Source: Bacillus tuaregi (GTDB lineage: Bacteria > Bacillota > Bacilli > Bacillales > Cytobacillaceae). Taken from it: DNA of 64,000 nucleotides. The notes under the pieces are model-generated. The model was given only the letters and a program-made list of their open reading frames with translations. It was not told the origin of the DNA and ran no database searches. Positions 33,577 through 42,703 of the stretch are shown here, one piece after another (position 1 is the first letter of the stretch; each line of letters opens with the position of its first letter). Made by a program: the position numbers and the translations under genes. The stretch covers positions 818,189 to 882,188 of the forward strand of contig NZ_LT629731.1 of NCBI RefSeq assembly GCF_900104575.1, given 5' to 3'.

Positions 33577-34077
33577 ATGAAGTTAACGCAAAAAGAAATG
33601 GAAATAGTGGAGATTCTTGAAAAGGATGCCCGCTTAACAACAGAAGATATTGCTAAAATGGTCTGCTTAACGGTCGAGGAAACAGAGCAGGCAATTAAAA
33701 AGCTTGAGGATCATAAAGTGATTGTTAGGTATATTTCACTGATTGATTGGGGAAAAGTGGAGGAATATACAGGCGTTAAAGCTATGATTGATGTGAAGGT
33801 TCAACCCAAAAGAGGCGTTGGCTTTGATGAAATAGCGGAAAGAATCTACCGCTTTAAAGAGGTAACCTCTGTGTATTTAATGTCAGGTGCCTATGATTTA
33901 TCCGTTATTATTGAAGGGAAATCAATGAACGAAATCGCAAGCTTTGTATCACAGAAGCTGTCTACTTTAGATTCCGTTTTATCCACCACCACTCATTTTA
34001 TATTAAAAAAATACAAGCATGATGGAATTATTTTTGAGCCAGACAATAAAGACAAACGAATTGTGGTGTCACCGTAA
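33577..34077 (+). CDS. alaR: Lrp/AsnC-family regulator AlaR
   Basis: The 166-aa protein has an N-terminal HTH (TQKEMEIVEILEKDARLTTEDIAKMV) and a C-terminal RAM domain (IAERIYRFKEVTSVYLMSGAYDLSVIIEG) that binds amino-acid effectors. Its position overlapping an aminotransferase gene identifies it as AlaR (YugG), which in B. subtilis regulates the alaRT operon for alanine synthesis. The ATG follows TTGGAGG. The stop overlaps the alaT start (TAATG), giving translational coupling. Confidence 0.92.
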   Translation: MKLTQKEMEIVEILEKDARLTTEDIAKMVCLTVEETEQAIKKLEDHKVIVRYISLIDWGKVEEYTGVKAMIDVKVQPKRGVGFDEIAERIYRFKEVTSVYLMSGAYDLSVIIEGKSMNEIASFVSQKLSTLDSVLSTTTHFILKKYKHDGIIFEPDNKDKRIVVSP

Positions 34078-35255
34078 TGGAATTAGCTAAAAACTCTCAT
34101 TTATCCAAAATTGCAAAAGACCTTAAACCATCTGGAATAAGGAAATTTTTTGACCTTGCAGCGGGAATGGAAGGCGTGATTTCGCTCGGTGTTGGGGAAC
34201 CTGATTTTGTTACTTCCTGGTCCGTACGGGAAGCGGCAATACTTTCCCTTGAGCAGGGAATCACCTCCTATACGGCTAATGCAGGTTTGCCGGAATTACG
34301 GGAAGAAATTTCTTATTACATGAAAAAACAGTTCAAGGTCGAGTATCATCCGGAAAATGAAATCATAGTAACCGTTGGTGCTAGCCAGGCGATTGACATT
34401 GCGATGCGAGCTATTTTAGATCCAGGTGATGAAGTGATTGTCGTAGAGCCATGCTTTGTTTCCTATGTTCCAATGGTACAGCTAGCTGGCGGCGTACCTG
34501 TCCAGGTGCAGACCTTAAAGGAAAATGACTTCAAAATTTTGCCGAGTCAAATTGAAGGGGCTATAACGAAGAAAACGAAAGCCGTCATGCTTTGCTCTCC
34601 TAATAACCCCACAGGCTCTATGCTGAATAGAAAGGAATTGGAAGAGCTCTCTGCCATGGTTGAAAAGCATGATTTACTTGTCATTGCTGACGAAATCTAT
34701 GCAGAGCTTGTCTATGATGAGGAATATACGAGTCTTCCTGCTATACCGGGTATGAGAGAAAGAACCATATTAATTTCTGGATTTTCAAAGGGCTTTGCGA
34801 TGACCGGCTGGAGACTGGGGTTTGTTTGTGCGCCGGTGGAAATAGCCAGTGCCATGCTGAAAATTCATCAATATGCCATTATGTGCGCTCCAACAATGGC
34901 ACAGTATGCTGCCCTTGATGCCCTTCGCAACGGGCGTAGAGATGTAGAAGATATGGTCAAAAGCTACCGTCGACGCCGTAATTTCATTGTGCAGTCCTTT
35001 AATGAAATCGGCCTTACCTGTCATATGCCCGGTGGAGCGTTTTATGCATTTCCATCGATTGAGTCAACTGGATTAAGCTCACAGGATTTTGCCGAGCAGC
35101 TTCTGCTTCAGGAAGGTGTTGCCGTCGTACCTGGAGATGTTTTTGGAGAAAGCGGCAAGGGACATATTCGCTGCTCCTACGCTACTTCATTAGAGCAAAT
35201 TCAAGAAGCCGTCAAACGGATGAAACGATTCATCGACAATCTGCCAGCGCAATAA
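34077..35255 (+). CDS. alaT: Alanine aminotransferase AlaT
   Basis: The 392-aa class I/II PLP-dependent aminotransferase forms alanine from pyruvate with glutamate. The PLP lysine is in ISGFSKGFAMTGWRLGF, the Asn and Asp contacts are in CSPNNPTGSML and VIADEIYAELVYD, and the substrate arginine is in GHIRCSYATS. It is coupled to alaR by a TAATG overlap. The order alaR-alaT-yugI is the same as in B. subtilis. Substrate choice is inferred from this context. Confidence 0.92.
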   Translation: MELAKNSHLSKIAKDLKPSGIRKFFDLAAGMEGVISLGVGEPDFVTSWSVREAAILSLEQGITSYTANAGLPELREEISYYMKKQFKVEYHPENEIIVTVGASQAIDIAMRAILDPGDEVIVVEPCFVSYVPMVQLAGGVPVQVQTLKENDFKILPSQIEGAITKKTKAVMLCSPNNPTGSMLNRKELEELSAMVEKHDLLVIADEIYAELVYDEEYTSLPAIPGMRERTILISGFSKGFAMTGWRLGFVCAPVEIASAMLKIHQYAIMCAPTMAQYAALDALRNGRRDVEDMVKSYRRRRNFIVQSFNEIGLTCHMPGGAFYAFPSIESTGLSSQDFAEQLLLQEGVAVVPGDVFGESGKGHIRCSYATSLEQIQEAVKRMKRFIDNLPAQ

Positions 35256-35272
35256 TGGCTTTAAATAAAAAA

Positions 35273-35362
35273 AAGGACAGCCATAAAGGTTGTCCACTTC
35301 AAAAAGGGGGGAATACTAGAAAGTCTTACACTCTAAGTCTTTCCAGTTTCTCCTTTTTTATT
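35273..35362 (+). terminator. Two consecutive hairpins between alaT and yugI
   Basis: GGACAGCC / GGTTGTCC (35273-35295) is followed by a long structure from AAAAAGGGGGG (35300-35310) to CTCCTTTTTT (35352-35361). The latter has an inner ACTAGAAAG / CTTTCCAGT stem and a T run. The second looks like a factor-independent terminator and could also be a remnant leader element. Confidence 0.6.
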
Positions 35363-35424
35363 CTTTTTTTATGTTTTTTTTTAATAAAATAGGTTAAATT
35401 CATTAGATTCTTCAAATACTATTT

Positions 35425-35453
35425 TTGATAAAACCAAATAGTTATGCTATAAT
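35425..35453 (+). promoter_or_regulatory. yugI promoter (SigA)
   Basis: TTGATA (35425-35430) and TATAAT (35448-35453) have a 17-bp spacer, 52 bp before the start. Confidence 0.75.
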
Positions 35454-35505
35454 TTTATATTGCGTATAAATATGAATAAAATAATTTTAAAATAGGAGTG
35501 TTTTC

Positions 35506-35907
35506 ATGTCAGAAAAGATCGAAGTAGGAAGTGTACTAAAGGGTAAAGTAACTGGGATTCAAGCGTACGGAGCATTTGTTGCACTGGATGAAAAAAATCA
35601 AGGATTAGTTCACATTTCAGAAATTACGCATGGTTTTGTGAAGGATATTAATGATCATCTTAAAGTAGGCGATGAAGTTACAGTAAAAGTATTGTCAGTA
35701 GATGAAGCAGCTGGAAAAATTGGCTTATCTATCCGTGCAACTGAAGAAGCACCGGCACAAGAGGCTGAAGTAAAAGCGAAAAAGCCTCGCAAACGTCAGG
35801 CAGCTGCACCAATTACTACAGAAACAGAGCAGGGCTTTAACACATTAAAAGACAAGCTTCAAGAGTGGATTGAACAGTCTAAGGCAGAAAATCTAATCAA
35901 TAAGTAA
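35506..35907 (+). CDS. yugI: S1-domain RNA-binding protein (general stress protein 13, YugI)
   Basis: The 133-aa protein has an N-terminal S1 domain (residues about 6-77: GSVLKGKVTGIQAYGAFVAL, GLVHISEI, KVGDEVTVKVLSVD, KIGLSIRAT) and a basic tail (KAKKPRKRQAAA). It matches GS13/YugI, a ribosome-associated S1 protein. It likely binds 30S subunits or RNA. It has its own promoter and the ATG follows AGGAG. A terminator hairpin follows. Confidence 0.92.
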   Translation: MSEKIEVGSVLKGKVTGIQAYGAFVALDEKNQGLVHISEITHGFVKDINDHLKVGDEVTVKVLSVDEAAGKIGLSIRATEEAPAQEAEVKAKKPRKRQAAAPITTETEQGFNTLKDKLQEWIEQSKAENLINK

Positions 35908-35917
35908 TCACAATAAT

Positions 35918-35963
35918 AAAGAAGTATAGGACATTATATAATGTTTTATACTTCTTTTTTTTT
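35918..35963 (+). terminator. Terminator after yugI
   Basis: AAGAAGTATA / TATACTTCTT arms, with inner ACATTAT/ATAATGT pairing, end in a T9 run. Confidence 0.88.
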
Positions 35964-35989
35964 GTAAATGAAGGGAACGGAGGGACAGG

Positions 35990-37183
35990 ATGGTCAACCA
36001 ATCTACTGAAATCATAGCCAAGGCAGATAAATATGGGGCAAGAAATTATCAGCCGCTGCCCATTGTCGTGACAAGAGCGGAGGGAGTCATGGTGTGGGAC
36101 CCTGAAGGAAATCAGTATTTGGATATGCTTAGTGCATATTCAGCCGTAAATCAGGGTCATCGACATCCGAAAATTATTGAGGCTCTTAAAAACCAGGCAG
36201 ATCGAGTCACCTTAACCTCGCGTGCTTTTCATCATGATCAGCTCGGCCCATGGTATGAGGTAGTATGCAAGCTAACGAAGAAGGAAATGGTATTGCCGAT
36301 GAATACTGGCGCTGAGGCAGTTGAGACAGCTTTTAAAGCAGCACGTAGATGGGCCTACCAAATAAAAAATGTACCAGAAAATCAAGCGGAAATTATTGCC
36401 TGTACAGGGAATTTCCATGGCCGGACAATGACAGCTGTTTCGCTATCATCAGAGCAGGAATATCAGTCAGGGTTTGGACCTTTGCTGCCTGGAATCAAGC
36501 TCATCCCCTATGGTGACCTTATGGCTTTAAAACAGGCAATCACTCCTCATACAGCCGCCCTATTGATTGAACCGATTCAAGGAGAGGCAGGGATTGTTAT
36601 TCCACCCGACGGTTTCTTACAGCAGGCATACGAGTTGTGTGCACAAAACCGCGTTTTATTTATGGCTGACGAAATCCAGACTGGCTTAGGAAGGACAGGG
36701 AAGATGTTTGCCTGCGAATGGGAGCAGGTCGAGCCGGATGTCTATATCATGGGCAAGGCACTCGGTGGTGGTGTCTTTCCCATTTCCTGTGTCGCCGCTA
36801 ATAGGGAGATTTTAGGTGTGTTCAATCCAGGCTCACATGGCTCAACCTTTGGCGGGAATCCACTTGCATGTGCCGTATCGATGGCCGCCCTACAGGTGAT
36901 CTTAGAAGAAAACCTCAGCAGACGTTCGCTTGAATTGGGCCATTATTTTCTAAATGAGTTAAATAAAATCAAGAGTCCAATGATTAAGGAGATCCGTGGA
37001 AGGGGGCTTTTTATCGGGATGGAGCTCTTCGAACATGCGCGCCCGTATTGTGAAGCATTAAAAAAGGAAGGTCTCTTATGTAAGGAAACGCATGACAAGG
37101 TCATTCGATTTGCACCGCCGCTTGTGATTACAAAAGAACAGATTGATTGGGCAGTGGCTCGAATTAAGCGGGTTCTCCAGTAA
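35990..37183 (+). CDS. rocD: Ornithine aminotransferase
   Basis: The 397-aa class-III PLP aminotransferase converts ornithine and 2-oxoglutarate to glutamate semialdehyde and glutamate. It has [31 protein letters not shown], the PLP Asp in [21 protein letters not shown] and the PLP lysine in [12 protein letters not shown]. Its product feeds the pyrroline-5-carboxylate pool used by pruA, encoded at 48976. The start follows GGAGGGACAGG. Length is normal. Confidence 0.94.
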   Translation: MVNQSTEIIAKADKYGARNYQPLPIVVTRAEGVMVWDPEGNQYLDMLSAYSAVNQGHRHPKIIEALKNQADRVTLTSRAFHHDQLGPWYEVVCKLTKKEMVLPMNTGAEAVETAFKAARRWAYQIKNVPENQAEIIACTGNFHGRTMTAVSLSSEQEYQSGFGPLLPGIKLIPYGDLMALKQAITPHTAALLIEPIQGEAGIVIPPDGFLQQAYELCAQNRVLFMADEIQTGLGRTGKMFACEWEQVEPDVYIMGKALGGGVFPISCVAANREILGVFNPGSHGSTFGGNPLACAVSMAALQVILEENLSRRSLELGHYFLNELNKIKSPMIKEIRGRGLFIGMELFEHARPYCEALKKEGLLCKETHDKVIRFAPPLVITKEQIDWAVARIKRVLQ

Positions 37184-37213
37184 AAAAGGTAGTGCTAGGC
37201 ACTACCTTTTTTA
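37184..37213. terminator. Terminator rocD/yuzA
   Basis: AAAAAAGGTAGTGC / GCACTACCTTTTTT with a TAG loop, between convergent genes. Confidence 0.9.
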
Positions 37214-37229
37214 CTGGGTATAGCGCGGA

Positions 37230-37460
37230 TTATCTAGTTGGACGTGCTTCTGGTGACCTTTCTGCTTCGGTATTGGTCTTAAATAATAGACCTAAATTAA
37301 TCAATCCTGCAATTCCAACGAGACTGTAGATGATTCGAGAAAGCGTTGAACCATCTCCAAACAGGGATTCGACAAGATTGAAACCGAAGAATCCGATTAA
37401 ACCCCAATTAATTGCTCCAATGATGGTAAGAAGTAATGCAATTCGTTGAATAGCGCTCAA
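37230..37460 (-). CDS. yuzA: DUF378 membrane protein YuzA
   Basis: The 76-aa protein has two membrane helices and the DUF378 motif AINWGLIGFFGFNLVESLFG, then RIIYSLVGIAGLINLGLLF. The C-terminus is charged (EAERSPEARPTR). The function is unknown. The family is widespread in Bacillaceae. GGAGGCGG-type sequence lies upstream of the ATG on the minus strand. Confidence 0.88.
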   Translation of the reverse strand: MSAIQRIALLLTIIGAINWGLIGFFGFNLVESLFGDGSTLSRIIYSLVGIAGLINLGLLFKTNTEAERSPEARPTR

Positions 37461-37655
37461 AAAGAACCGCCTCCATTTTATAGATTGAGCTACACTATTA
37501 GGGTGTATTGGATGAAGAGAATTATTCGTCGTTTTTATTAAAAAATACTGTGAGGAGGGAGTGCTTCAAATGTCATGCCTAAAAATAAATAGTGGAAGGA
37601 AAAAAATGTGAAAAAAAGTGTCGAAATTGGGCACGCTTACAAGTAAGGGAGTTCC

Positions 37656-37684
37656 TTGATAATATTTTCACCTTTCGGTAAAGT
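37656..37684 (+). promoter_or_regulatory. pgi promoter (SigA-like)
   Basis: TTGATA (37656-37661) and TAAAGT (37679-37684) have a 17-bp spacer, 30 bp before the pgi start. Confidence 0.65.
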
Positions 37685-37713
37685 ATAAAGTGATTAAAAA
37701 AATGGAGGCCAAC

Positions 37714-39060
37714 ATGACACATATTCAATTTGATTATTCAAAAGCTCTTTCCTTCTTTGGTGAGCATGAAATTACATACCTACAGGACGCCGTTAAGGTT
37801 GCCCATCATTCTTTACATGAAAAAACAGGCGCAGGAAGTGATTTTTTAGGCTGGATTGATCTGCCTGTTGATTATGATAAAGAAGAGTTTTCCCGTATTC
37901 AAAAAGCTGCTGAAAAAATTAAAAATGATTCCGATGTGCTGTTAGTGATTGGAATTGGCGGCTCTTATTTAGGTGCGCGTGCGGCTATTGAGGCACTGCA
38001 GCATAGCTTTTATAATGCGTTGCCAAAGGAAATGCGTAAAACTCCGCAAGTCATCTTTATTGGCAATAATATTAGCTCTTCTTACATGAAGGACGTTATG
38101 GATCTGTTAGAAGGAAAGGATTTCTCACTTAATGTGATTTCCAAATCAGGTACGACAACAGAACCGGCGATTGCTTTACGAATTTTCCGGAAGCTACTCG
38201 AAGAGAAATATGGAAAAGCAGAAGCGGCTAAGCGAATTTATGCCACAACTGATAAGAGTAAAGGTGCTTTAAAAACAGTAGCAGACGAAGAAGGCTTTGA
38301 AACCTTTGTGATTCCTGATGATGTAGGCGGTCGCTACTCTGTGTTAACAGCGGTTGGACTTCTGCCGATAGCAGTCAGCGGTGCAGATATTGAAGCCATG
38401 ATGAAGGGCGCTGCTAGTGCCCGTGAGGATTTCGGAAAATCTGAGCTTCAAGAGAATGCAGCATACCAATATGCAGCAATCCGAAATATTCTTTATAACA
38501 AAGGAAAAACGATTGAAATGTTGATTAACTATGAGCCAGGTCTGATGTTTTTCAACGAATGGTGGAAGCAGCTGTTCGGTGAAAGTGAAGGAAAGGACCA
38601 AAAGGGAATCTATCCTTCATCAGCCAATTTCTCAACGGATCTTCATTCATTAGGCCAATACGTACAGGAGGGCCGCCGTGATCTTTTCGAAACAGTTATC
38701 AAAGTGGAGAAACCAAAACATGAGCTGTCTATTGAAGCGGCTGACAATGATTTAGATGGTCTAAACTATCTTGCTGGTAAAACGGTTGATTTCGTCAACA
38801 ATAAGGCATTTGAGGGTACCTTGCTTGCCCATACAGACGGTGGTGTGCCAAATCTGATTGTTTCGATTCCGGCGCTTGACGAGTATACCTTTGGTTATCT
38901 AGTTTATTTCTTCGAAAAGGCTTGTGCCATGAGTGGTTATTTATTAGGTGTTAACCCATTTGACCAACCAGGGGTAGAGGCATATAAAGTCAATATGTTC
39001 GCGCTGCTTGGAAAGCCAGGCTACGAAGAGAAAAAAGCTGAGCTTGAAAAAAGATTATAA
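37714..39060 (+). CDS. pgi: Glucose-6-phosphate isomerase
   Basis: The 448-aa enzyme interconverts glucose-6-phosphate and fructose-6-phosphate in glycolysis. It has the phosphate-binding [18 protein letters not shown] and [16 protein letters not shown], the catalytic block [15 protein letters not shown], and the C-terminal [20 protein letters not shown]. The ATG at 37714 follows TGGAGG at 5 nt; the frame is open eight codons upstream without family similarity. In B. subtilis pgi is close to yugO, as here. Confidence 0.96.
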   Translation: MTHIQFDYSKALSFFGEHEITYLQDAVKVAHHSLHEKTGAGSDFLGWIDLPVDYDKEEFSRIQKAAEKIKNDSDVLLVIGIGGSYLGARAAIEALQHSFYNALPKEMRKTPQVIFIGNNISSSYMKDVMDLLEGKDFSLNVISKSGTTTEPAIALRIFRKLLEEKYGKAEAAKRIYATTDKSKGALKTVADEEGFETFVIPDDVGGRYSVLTAVGLLPIAVSGADIEAMMKGAASAREDFGKSELQENAAYQYAAIRNILYNKGKTIEMLINYEPGLMFFNEWWKQLFGESEGKDQKGIYPSSANFSTDLHSLGQYVQEGRRDLFETVIKVEKPKHELSIEAADNDLDGLNYLAGKTVDFVNNKAFEGTLLAHTDGGVPNLIVSIPALDEYTFGYLVYFFEKACAMSGYLLGVNPFDQPGVEAYKVNMFALLGKPGYEEKKAELEKRL

Positions 39061-39068
39061 TTAAATAA

Positions 39069-39134
39069 AAGGTGCCTGACACTACAGAAAGACAAAATGC
39101 GATCATTTGTCCATTTGTGGTGTCAGGCGCCTTT
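39069..39134. terminator. GGTGTCAGGCACC palindromic repeat, copy 4
   Basis: AAGGTGCCTGACACT pairs with GGTGTCAGGCGCCTT, the arms being in reversed order relative to copy 1. An inner AGACAAA/TTTGTC pair is kept. It is located between convergent pgi and yugO. Confidence 0.8.
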
Positions 39135-39136
39135 TC

Positions 39137-40126
39137 TTATGTAATGATAATCAACTGGTCGTGTTTTTCGATAGAGAAGGGCTGCGGTGGGTTTAGGATG
39201 GTGGCGCCGCCCCGTTTTACTCCTAGTAGAAGTCTGCCATCCTGAAGGAGAAGAAAGCTCATTTCCGCAAAGTCTTTTTCCAGCATATCCTGCTCCGCAT
39301 TGAGAAAGACAAGCTTTTTCTCTGTTAGCTGATATAATAAATCTAAAAAGGAAGTGACAATATCCTGTGAGGCTAAGCTTTGCAGCATAACGAAGCTCGA
39401 CAGCATATTGGTTTGAATGATTTCGTCAGCCCCGGCTCGAGTGGCATTCGCTATTTGCTCATTTGTTAGGATTTCTACAATCGTTTCGACACGCGGATTG
39501 AGTCCCTTTACGGCAAGCAGGGTGAGGATAGTATTCATATCTGCCTGCAATTCATCCTTTGTCGGGTCGGCCGTAATAATCACCTTTATGGCTGATTGGA
39601 CATTGGCCCTTGTTAGCACATCATCCTGGTTCGATCGTCCTTGGACGAAATGAACCGGGCTATGCGGCAATGGGTTCTTCTTCAATGTTTCATCAATTAA
39701 AGCGATAGTAGCAGACTTTTGCTCATTTACTAATGAGTAAATGACCTCTCTTGAGCGCTCATTCCATCCGACAATGATATAATGTCCTTCACCTTTGTAT
39801 GTCATTTTCCCCTCCAAATGTTCATTTTGTCTTGCTGCAGCGGCCGTTGATAAGATTACAAAGAAGGAGGAGAGAAAGCCAGCGCTTGTAATAATTAACA
39901 GAATACCAGTTATTTTTCCAATCGTTGAATTGGGGACGAAATCTCCGTACCCAACGGTTGAGGCTGTGATAATGGCCCACCACACTCCATCAAAAATGGT
40001 CGGAAAGCTCTCTGGTTCAATAAAGTGGGCGATGATTCCGAAAAATGTAATTAACGAAACGGCTATTAAAAAGGTCCGTACTAACAGCGGTAATCGTATA
40101 AACATTAAAAGCATTTGCTGCGGCAA
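39137..40126 (-). CDS. yugO: Potassium channel with RCK domain (YugO)
   Basis: The 329-aa protein has two membrane helices flanking a pore loop with the K+ selectivity filter TVGYGD. A cytosolic RCK/TrkA-N domain follows (HYIIVGWNERSREVIYSL, IALIDE, FVQGRSNQDDVLTRA). It matches B. subtilis YugO, which releases K+ for electrical signalling in biofilms. The TTG at 40126 is favoured because AGAGGTG lies 7 nt upstream; the GTG at 40135 is inside that site. No mstX (Mistic) gene is seen upstream, unlike in B. subtilis. Confidence 0.92.
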   Translation of the reverse strand: MPQQMLLMFIRLPLLVRTFLIAVSLITFFGIIAHFIEPESFPTIFDGVWWAIITASTVGYGDFVPNSTIGKITGILLIITSAGFLSSFFVILSTAAAARQNEHLEGKMTYKGEGHYIIVGWNERSREVIYSLVNEQKSATIALIDETLKKNPLPHSPVHFVQGRSNQDDVLTRANVQSAIKVIITADPTKDELQADMNTILTLLAVKGLNPRVETIVEILTNEQIANATRAGADEIIQTNMLSSFVMLQSLASQDIVTSFLDLLYQLTEKKLVFLNAEQDMLEKDFAEMSFLLLQDGRLLLGVKRGGATILNPPQPFSIEKHDQLIIIT

Positions 40127-40329
40127 GCTTCTCACCTCTTGTTGATAGAGTCATTTTATTCAGTATAGACGAATAAATCAGCTTTCATAATGGTAAAGAA
40201 GCTATAAAACGGATGTTATAAAAGGGAGTTTGTCTGCCATTCTATAGCACGTGCAGTTCTATTTTCTTGCCATTTCCAATCGTTGGTGGTCTAATCAGGA
40301 TATGGAACAACGACAAAGAGAGGATGAAT

Positions 40330-40668
40330 TTACATCTCATCCTCTTTTCTATCTTCGGCTGTCCGTACCCAAACGCTAGCCCATTGATTAATTTCTTTAA
40401 ATACATTTTGGAGAGCTAAGCCTTTCTCAGTTAATGTGTATTCAACACGTACCGGTACTTCAGGGAAGACCTCTCTTGAAACAATCCCCTCATTTTCCAG
40501 TTCCTTTAATCTTTCGGACAGTAGCCGACCGCTGATGGGCATGGAGGAGTTAATGGTACAGAAACGCTGAGAACCGGACATAAGCTGGTTAATGATCAGT
40601 GCATTCCAACGCTTACTGAGGATTTCAACAGCCTTGTGAAATTTAGGACAAATTGTGTTTGCCTCCAT
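40330..40668 (-). CDS. HxlR/YodB-type winged-helix regulator
   Basis: The 112-aa protein is an HxlR-family DNA-binding protein. The core KAVEILSKRWNALIINQLMSGSQRF, SGRLLSERLKELENEGIVSR and the wing VRVEYTLTEKG are typical. Cys7 in MEANTICPKF is placed like the redox-sensing Cys6 of B. subtilis YodB, which senses quinones and diamide. A second cysteine is in QRFCTINSSM. It is divergent from ribA-ribD-monooxygenase and a palindrome with the YodB-box pattern overlaps their promoter, so it probably represses that operon and perhaps itself. A hairpin lies over its 3' end. Confidence 0.88.
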   Translation of the reverse strand: MEANTICPKFHKAVEILSKRWNALIINQLMSGSQRFCTINSSMPISGRLLSERLKELENEGIVSREVFPEVPVRVEYTLTEKGLALQNVFKEINQWASVWVRTAEDRKEDEM

Positions 40669-40722
40669 TATAACCTCCTTAGCAAAAATGTATTATTACT
40701 ATAATAATAGTGATTAAATTAC

Positions 40723-40751
40723 TTGACGTCAACTATTTACGAATTTATACT
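40723..40751 (+). promoter_or_regulatory. Promoter of the ribA-ribD-monooxygenase operon
   Basis: TTGACG (40723-40728) and TATACT (40746-40751) with a 17-bp spacer make a strong SigA promoter. Confidence 0.78.
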
Positions 40752-40771
40752 TACTTACATATAGTAAGTAA
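40751..40771. promoter_or_regulatory. Palindromic HxlR/YodB-type operator
   Basis: The perfect arms TTACTTAC (40751-40758) and GTAAGTAA (40764-40771) flank ATATA. This contains TACT-N7-AGTA, the YodB-box pattern, and covers the end of the -10 box and the start point. A second imperfect site ACTAT-N4-ATAGT lies at 40698-40711, nearer the regulator gene. Confidence 0.7.
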
Positions 40772-40807
40772 TATGTGGACAGTGTATTCTTTTCCGAGAG
40801 GATGAAC

Positions 40808-41557
40808 ATGATGATTTCAAATAAAGTTAGAGATATACTAATAGATAGAATGACAATTTTAAAACAGGATCATAAACAGGATATTTGCTTAGTGGGACCG
40901 GTGAAGCTCCCTGTCCAGCTGGATGGTGAGACCGTAACCTTTCAATGGTATACATGGCTCACGCTAGACAAACTTCCATCCGATAAGGAACAACTTCTTG
41001 AATCGTTGTTAACAGCAGATTTAGCCAGTGCTCAGCAGTCTTCTGTTTTAGTCTATGGTGATTTCAACCATACAGAAGAAGCCTATATTCGGATGCACAG
41101 TATTTGTCATACCGGTGATATTTTTGGTAGTCAGCGTTGTGATTGCGGCTTTCAGCTCCGTCAATCGATGAAAATGATTGTGAAAAAGGGAAGCGGAGCG
41201 CTCTTTTACTTAGCTAATCATGAAGGTCGAGGCATTGGTTTATTCACCAAATCACTTGCTTATATCCTTCAACAGGAAGGGTATGATACAGTGGAAGCCA
41301 ATAATGCTCTTGGTTTTCCAGATGATATCAGGTCATATGAAGAAGCCATCCGAGTCATAAAGGGCTTAAGGGAAAATCCAGTTACGCTGATTACGAACAA
41401 CCCGAAAAAAATTGCGGCCTTAAAAGCTGCGGGGCTGACCATTCATGATCATATTCCGCTTTGGGGCGGCGAGTCCGACTATAACAGCTTTTATTTGGCA
41501 ACAAAAGTAGAGAAATCAGGACATATTCTTAAAAGTGAAATGAGCATAACCAATTAA
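40808..41557 (+). CDS. ribA: GTP cyclohydrolase II (monofunctional)
   Basis: The 249-aa protein has the GCH II zinc-binding cysteines in SICHTGDIFGSQRCDCGFQL and the active-site block NHEGRGIGL (canonical RQEGRGIGL; here RQ is NH), with VEANNALGFPDDIRSY and NNPKKIAALKAAGL. It converts GTP to diaminohydroxyphosphoribosylaminopyrimidine. It lacks the DHBP synthase domain that B. subtilis RibA has, so it supplies only the pyrimidine branch. The ATG at 40808 is chosen for GAGAGG at good distance. It is 12 bp before ribD in a three-gene operon. Confidence 0.9.
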   Translation: MMISNKVRDILIDRMTILKQDHKQDICLVGPVKLPVQLDGETVTFQWYTWLTLDKLPSDKEQLLESLLTADLASAQQSSVLVYGDFNHTEEAYIRMHSICHTGDIFGSQRCDCGFQLRQSMKMIVKKGSGALFYLANHEGRGIGLFTKSLAYILQQEGYDTVEANNALGFPDDIRSYEEAIRVIKGLRENPVTLITNNPKKIAALKAAGLTIHDHIPLWGGESDYNSFYLATKVEKSGHILKSEMSITN

Positions 41558-41569
41558 GGAGAGTTAATC

Positions 41570-42667
41570 ATGAAAACGGATCACGATTATATGAAGCTTG
41601 CACTTGATTTAGCCTCTACTGCAAAAGGAAATACAAATCCAAATCCCCTTGTGGGGGCGGTCATTGTCAAGGATGGAATGATTGTCGGTACTGGACTGCA
41701 CCGTAAAGCAGGGGAACCGCATGCAGAGGTCCACGCCTTTCACATGGCAGGAGACCATGCTGAAGGAGCCACGCTCTATGTTACACTTGAACCATGCTCC
41801 CATTTTGGGAAGACACCGCCCTGTGCCAATTTAGTAGCAGAATCAGGTGTTTCTCGAGTGGTTATTGCGATGAAGGATCCCAATCCGCTTGTAGCCGGAA
41901 GGGGTATTAGGATTCTAGAGGCTGCCGGTATTGAAGTGGAGGTTGGTGTTCACGAGCAGGAAGCAAGAAGATTAAACGAACGCTTTATTCACAACATGCT
42001 GACACAGACGCCATTTGTCATTTCGAAGGTAGCGATGACGCTTGATGGTAAAATTGCTGCTTATAATGGCGATTCAAAATGGGTAACAGGTGAAGCTTCA
42101 AGGCAGAAGGTTCATTATTTGCGGAATGAGATGGATGCCATCCTGGTTGGAATTGGAACGGTGCTGGCGGATGATCCGATGCTAACGACGAGAATACCTG
42201 AAGGGGGTAAGAACCCGGTTCGAATCATCATTGATTCTCATTTACGTACTCCTCTCGATGCAAACATCACAGAATGCTCGGAAGCCGAAACGTGGATTTT
42301 TACGCAGGAAGGGGTAGATGAAGAGAAGGAAGCGGCTCTCTTAGCGAAGGGTGTTCAGGTTTATGCCGCACCAAAAGGGGACGAGGGGCTCGATATCTCT
42401 TTCATTCTAAAGCAATTATTTGAATTAGGTATTACAGATGTGCTAGTAGAGGGCGGAGGCGAAGTGAATGGTGCCTTCTTACGTGCTGGGCTGATTAATA
42501 AGTTTCAGGTCTATGTGGCACCTAAGGTACTAGGCGGACGGCGCTCCTTAACCCCGTTTACAGGAGAGGACGTTGAAACGATGGATGCGGCACTAGAACT
42601 TGAATTTGACTCTGTTGAGACAATTGGTGCTGACCTGCTCCTAACGGCTTACCCTAAAAACAGCTAG
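41570..42667 (+). CDS. ribD: Bifunctional pyrimidine deaminase/reductase RibD
   Basis: The 365-aa protein has an N-terminal deaminase domain with zinc ligands HAEVHAF and EPCSHFGKTPPC. A C-terminal reductase domain follows (residues about 150-365: KVAMTLDGKIAAYNGDSKWVTG, DDPMLTTR, VEGGGEVNGAFL). It converts the RibA product to 5-amino-6-ribitylaminouracil phosphate. No ribE or ribH follows, so the operon does not build riboflavin itself. It is 36 bp before the monooxygenase gene. GGAGAG precedes the ATG. Confidence 0.93.
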   Translation: MKTDHDYMKLALDLASTAKGNTNPNPLVGAVIVKDGMIVGTGLHRKAGEPHAEVHAFHMAGDHAEGATLYVTLEPCSHFGKTPPCANLVAESGVSRVVIAMKDPNPLVAGRGIRILEAAGIEVEVGVHEQEARRLNERFIHNMLTQTPFVISKVAMTLDGKIAAYNGDSKWVTGEASRQKVHYLRNEMDAILVGIGTVLADDPMLTTRIPEGGKNPVRIIIDSHLRTPLDANITECSEAETWIFTQEGVDEEKEAALLAKGVQVYAAPKGDEGLDISFILKQLFELGITDVLVEGGGEVNGAFLRAGLINKFQVYVAPKVLGGRRSLTPFTGEDVETMDAALELEFDSVETIGADLLLTAYPKNS

Positions 42668-42703
42668 TATAATCATAAGACAAAAAACGACGGGTGATAG
42701 AAC

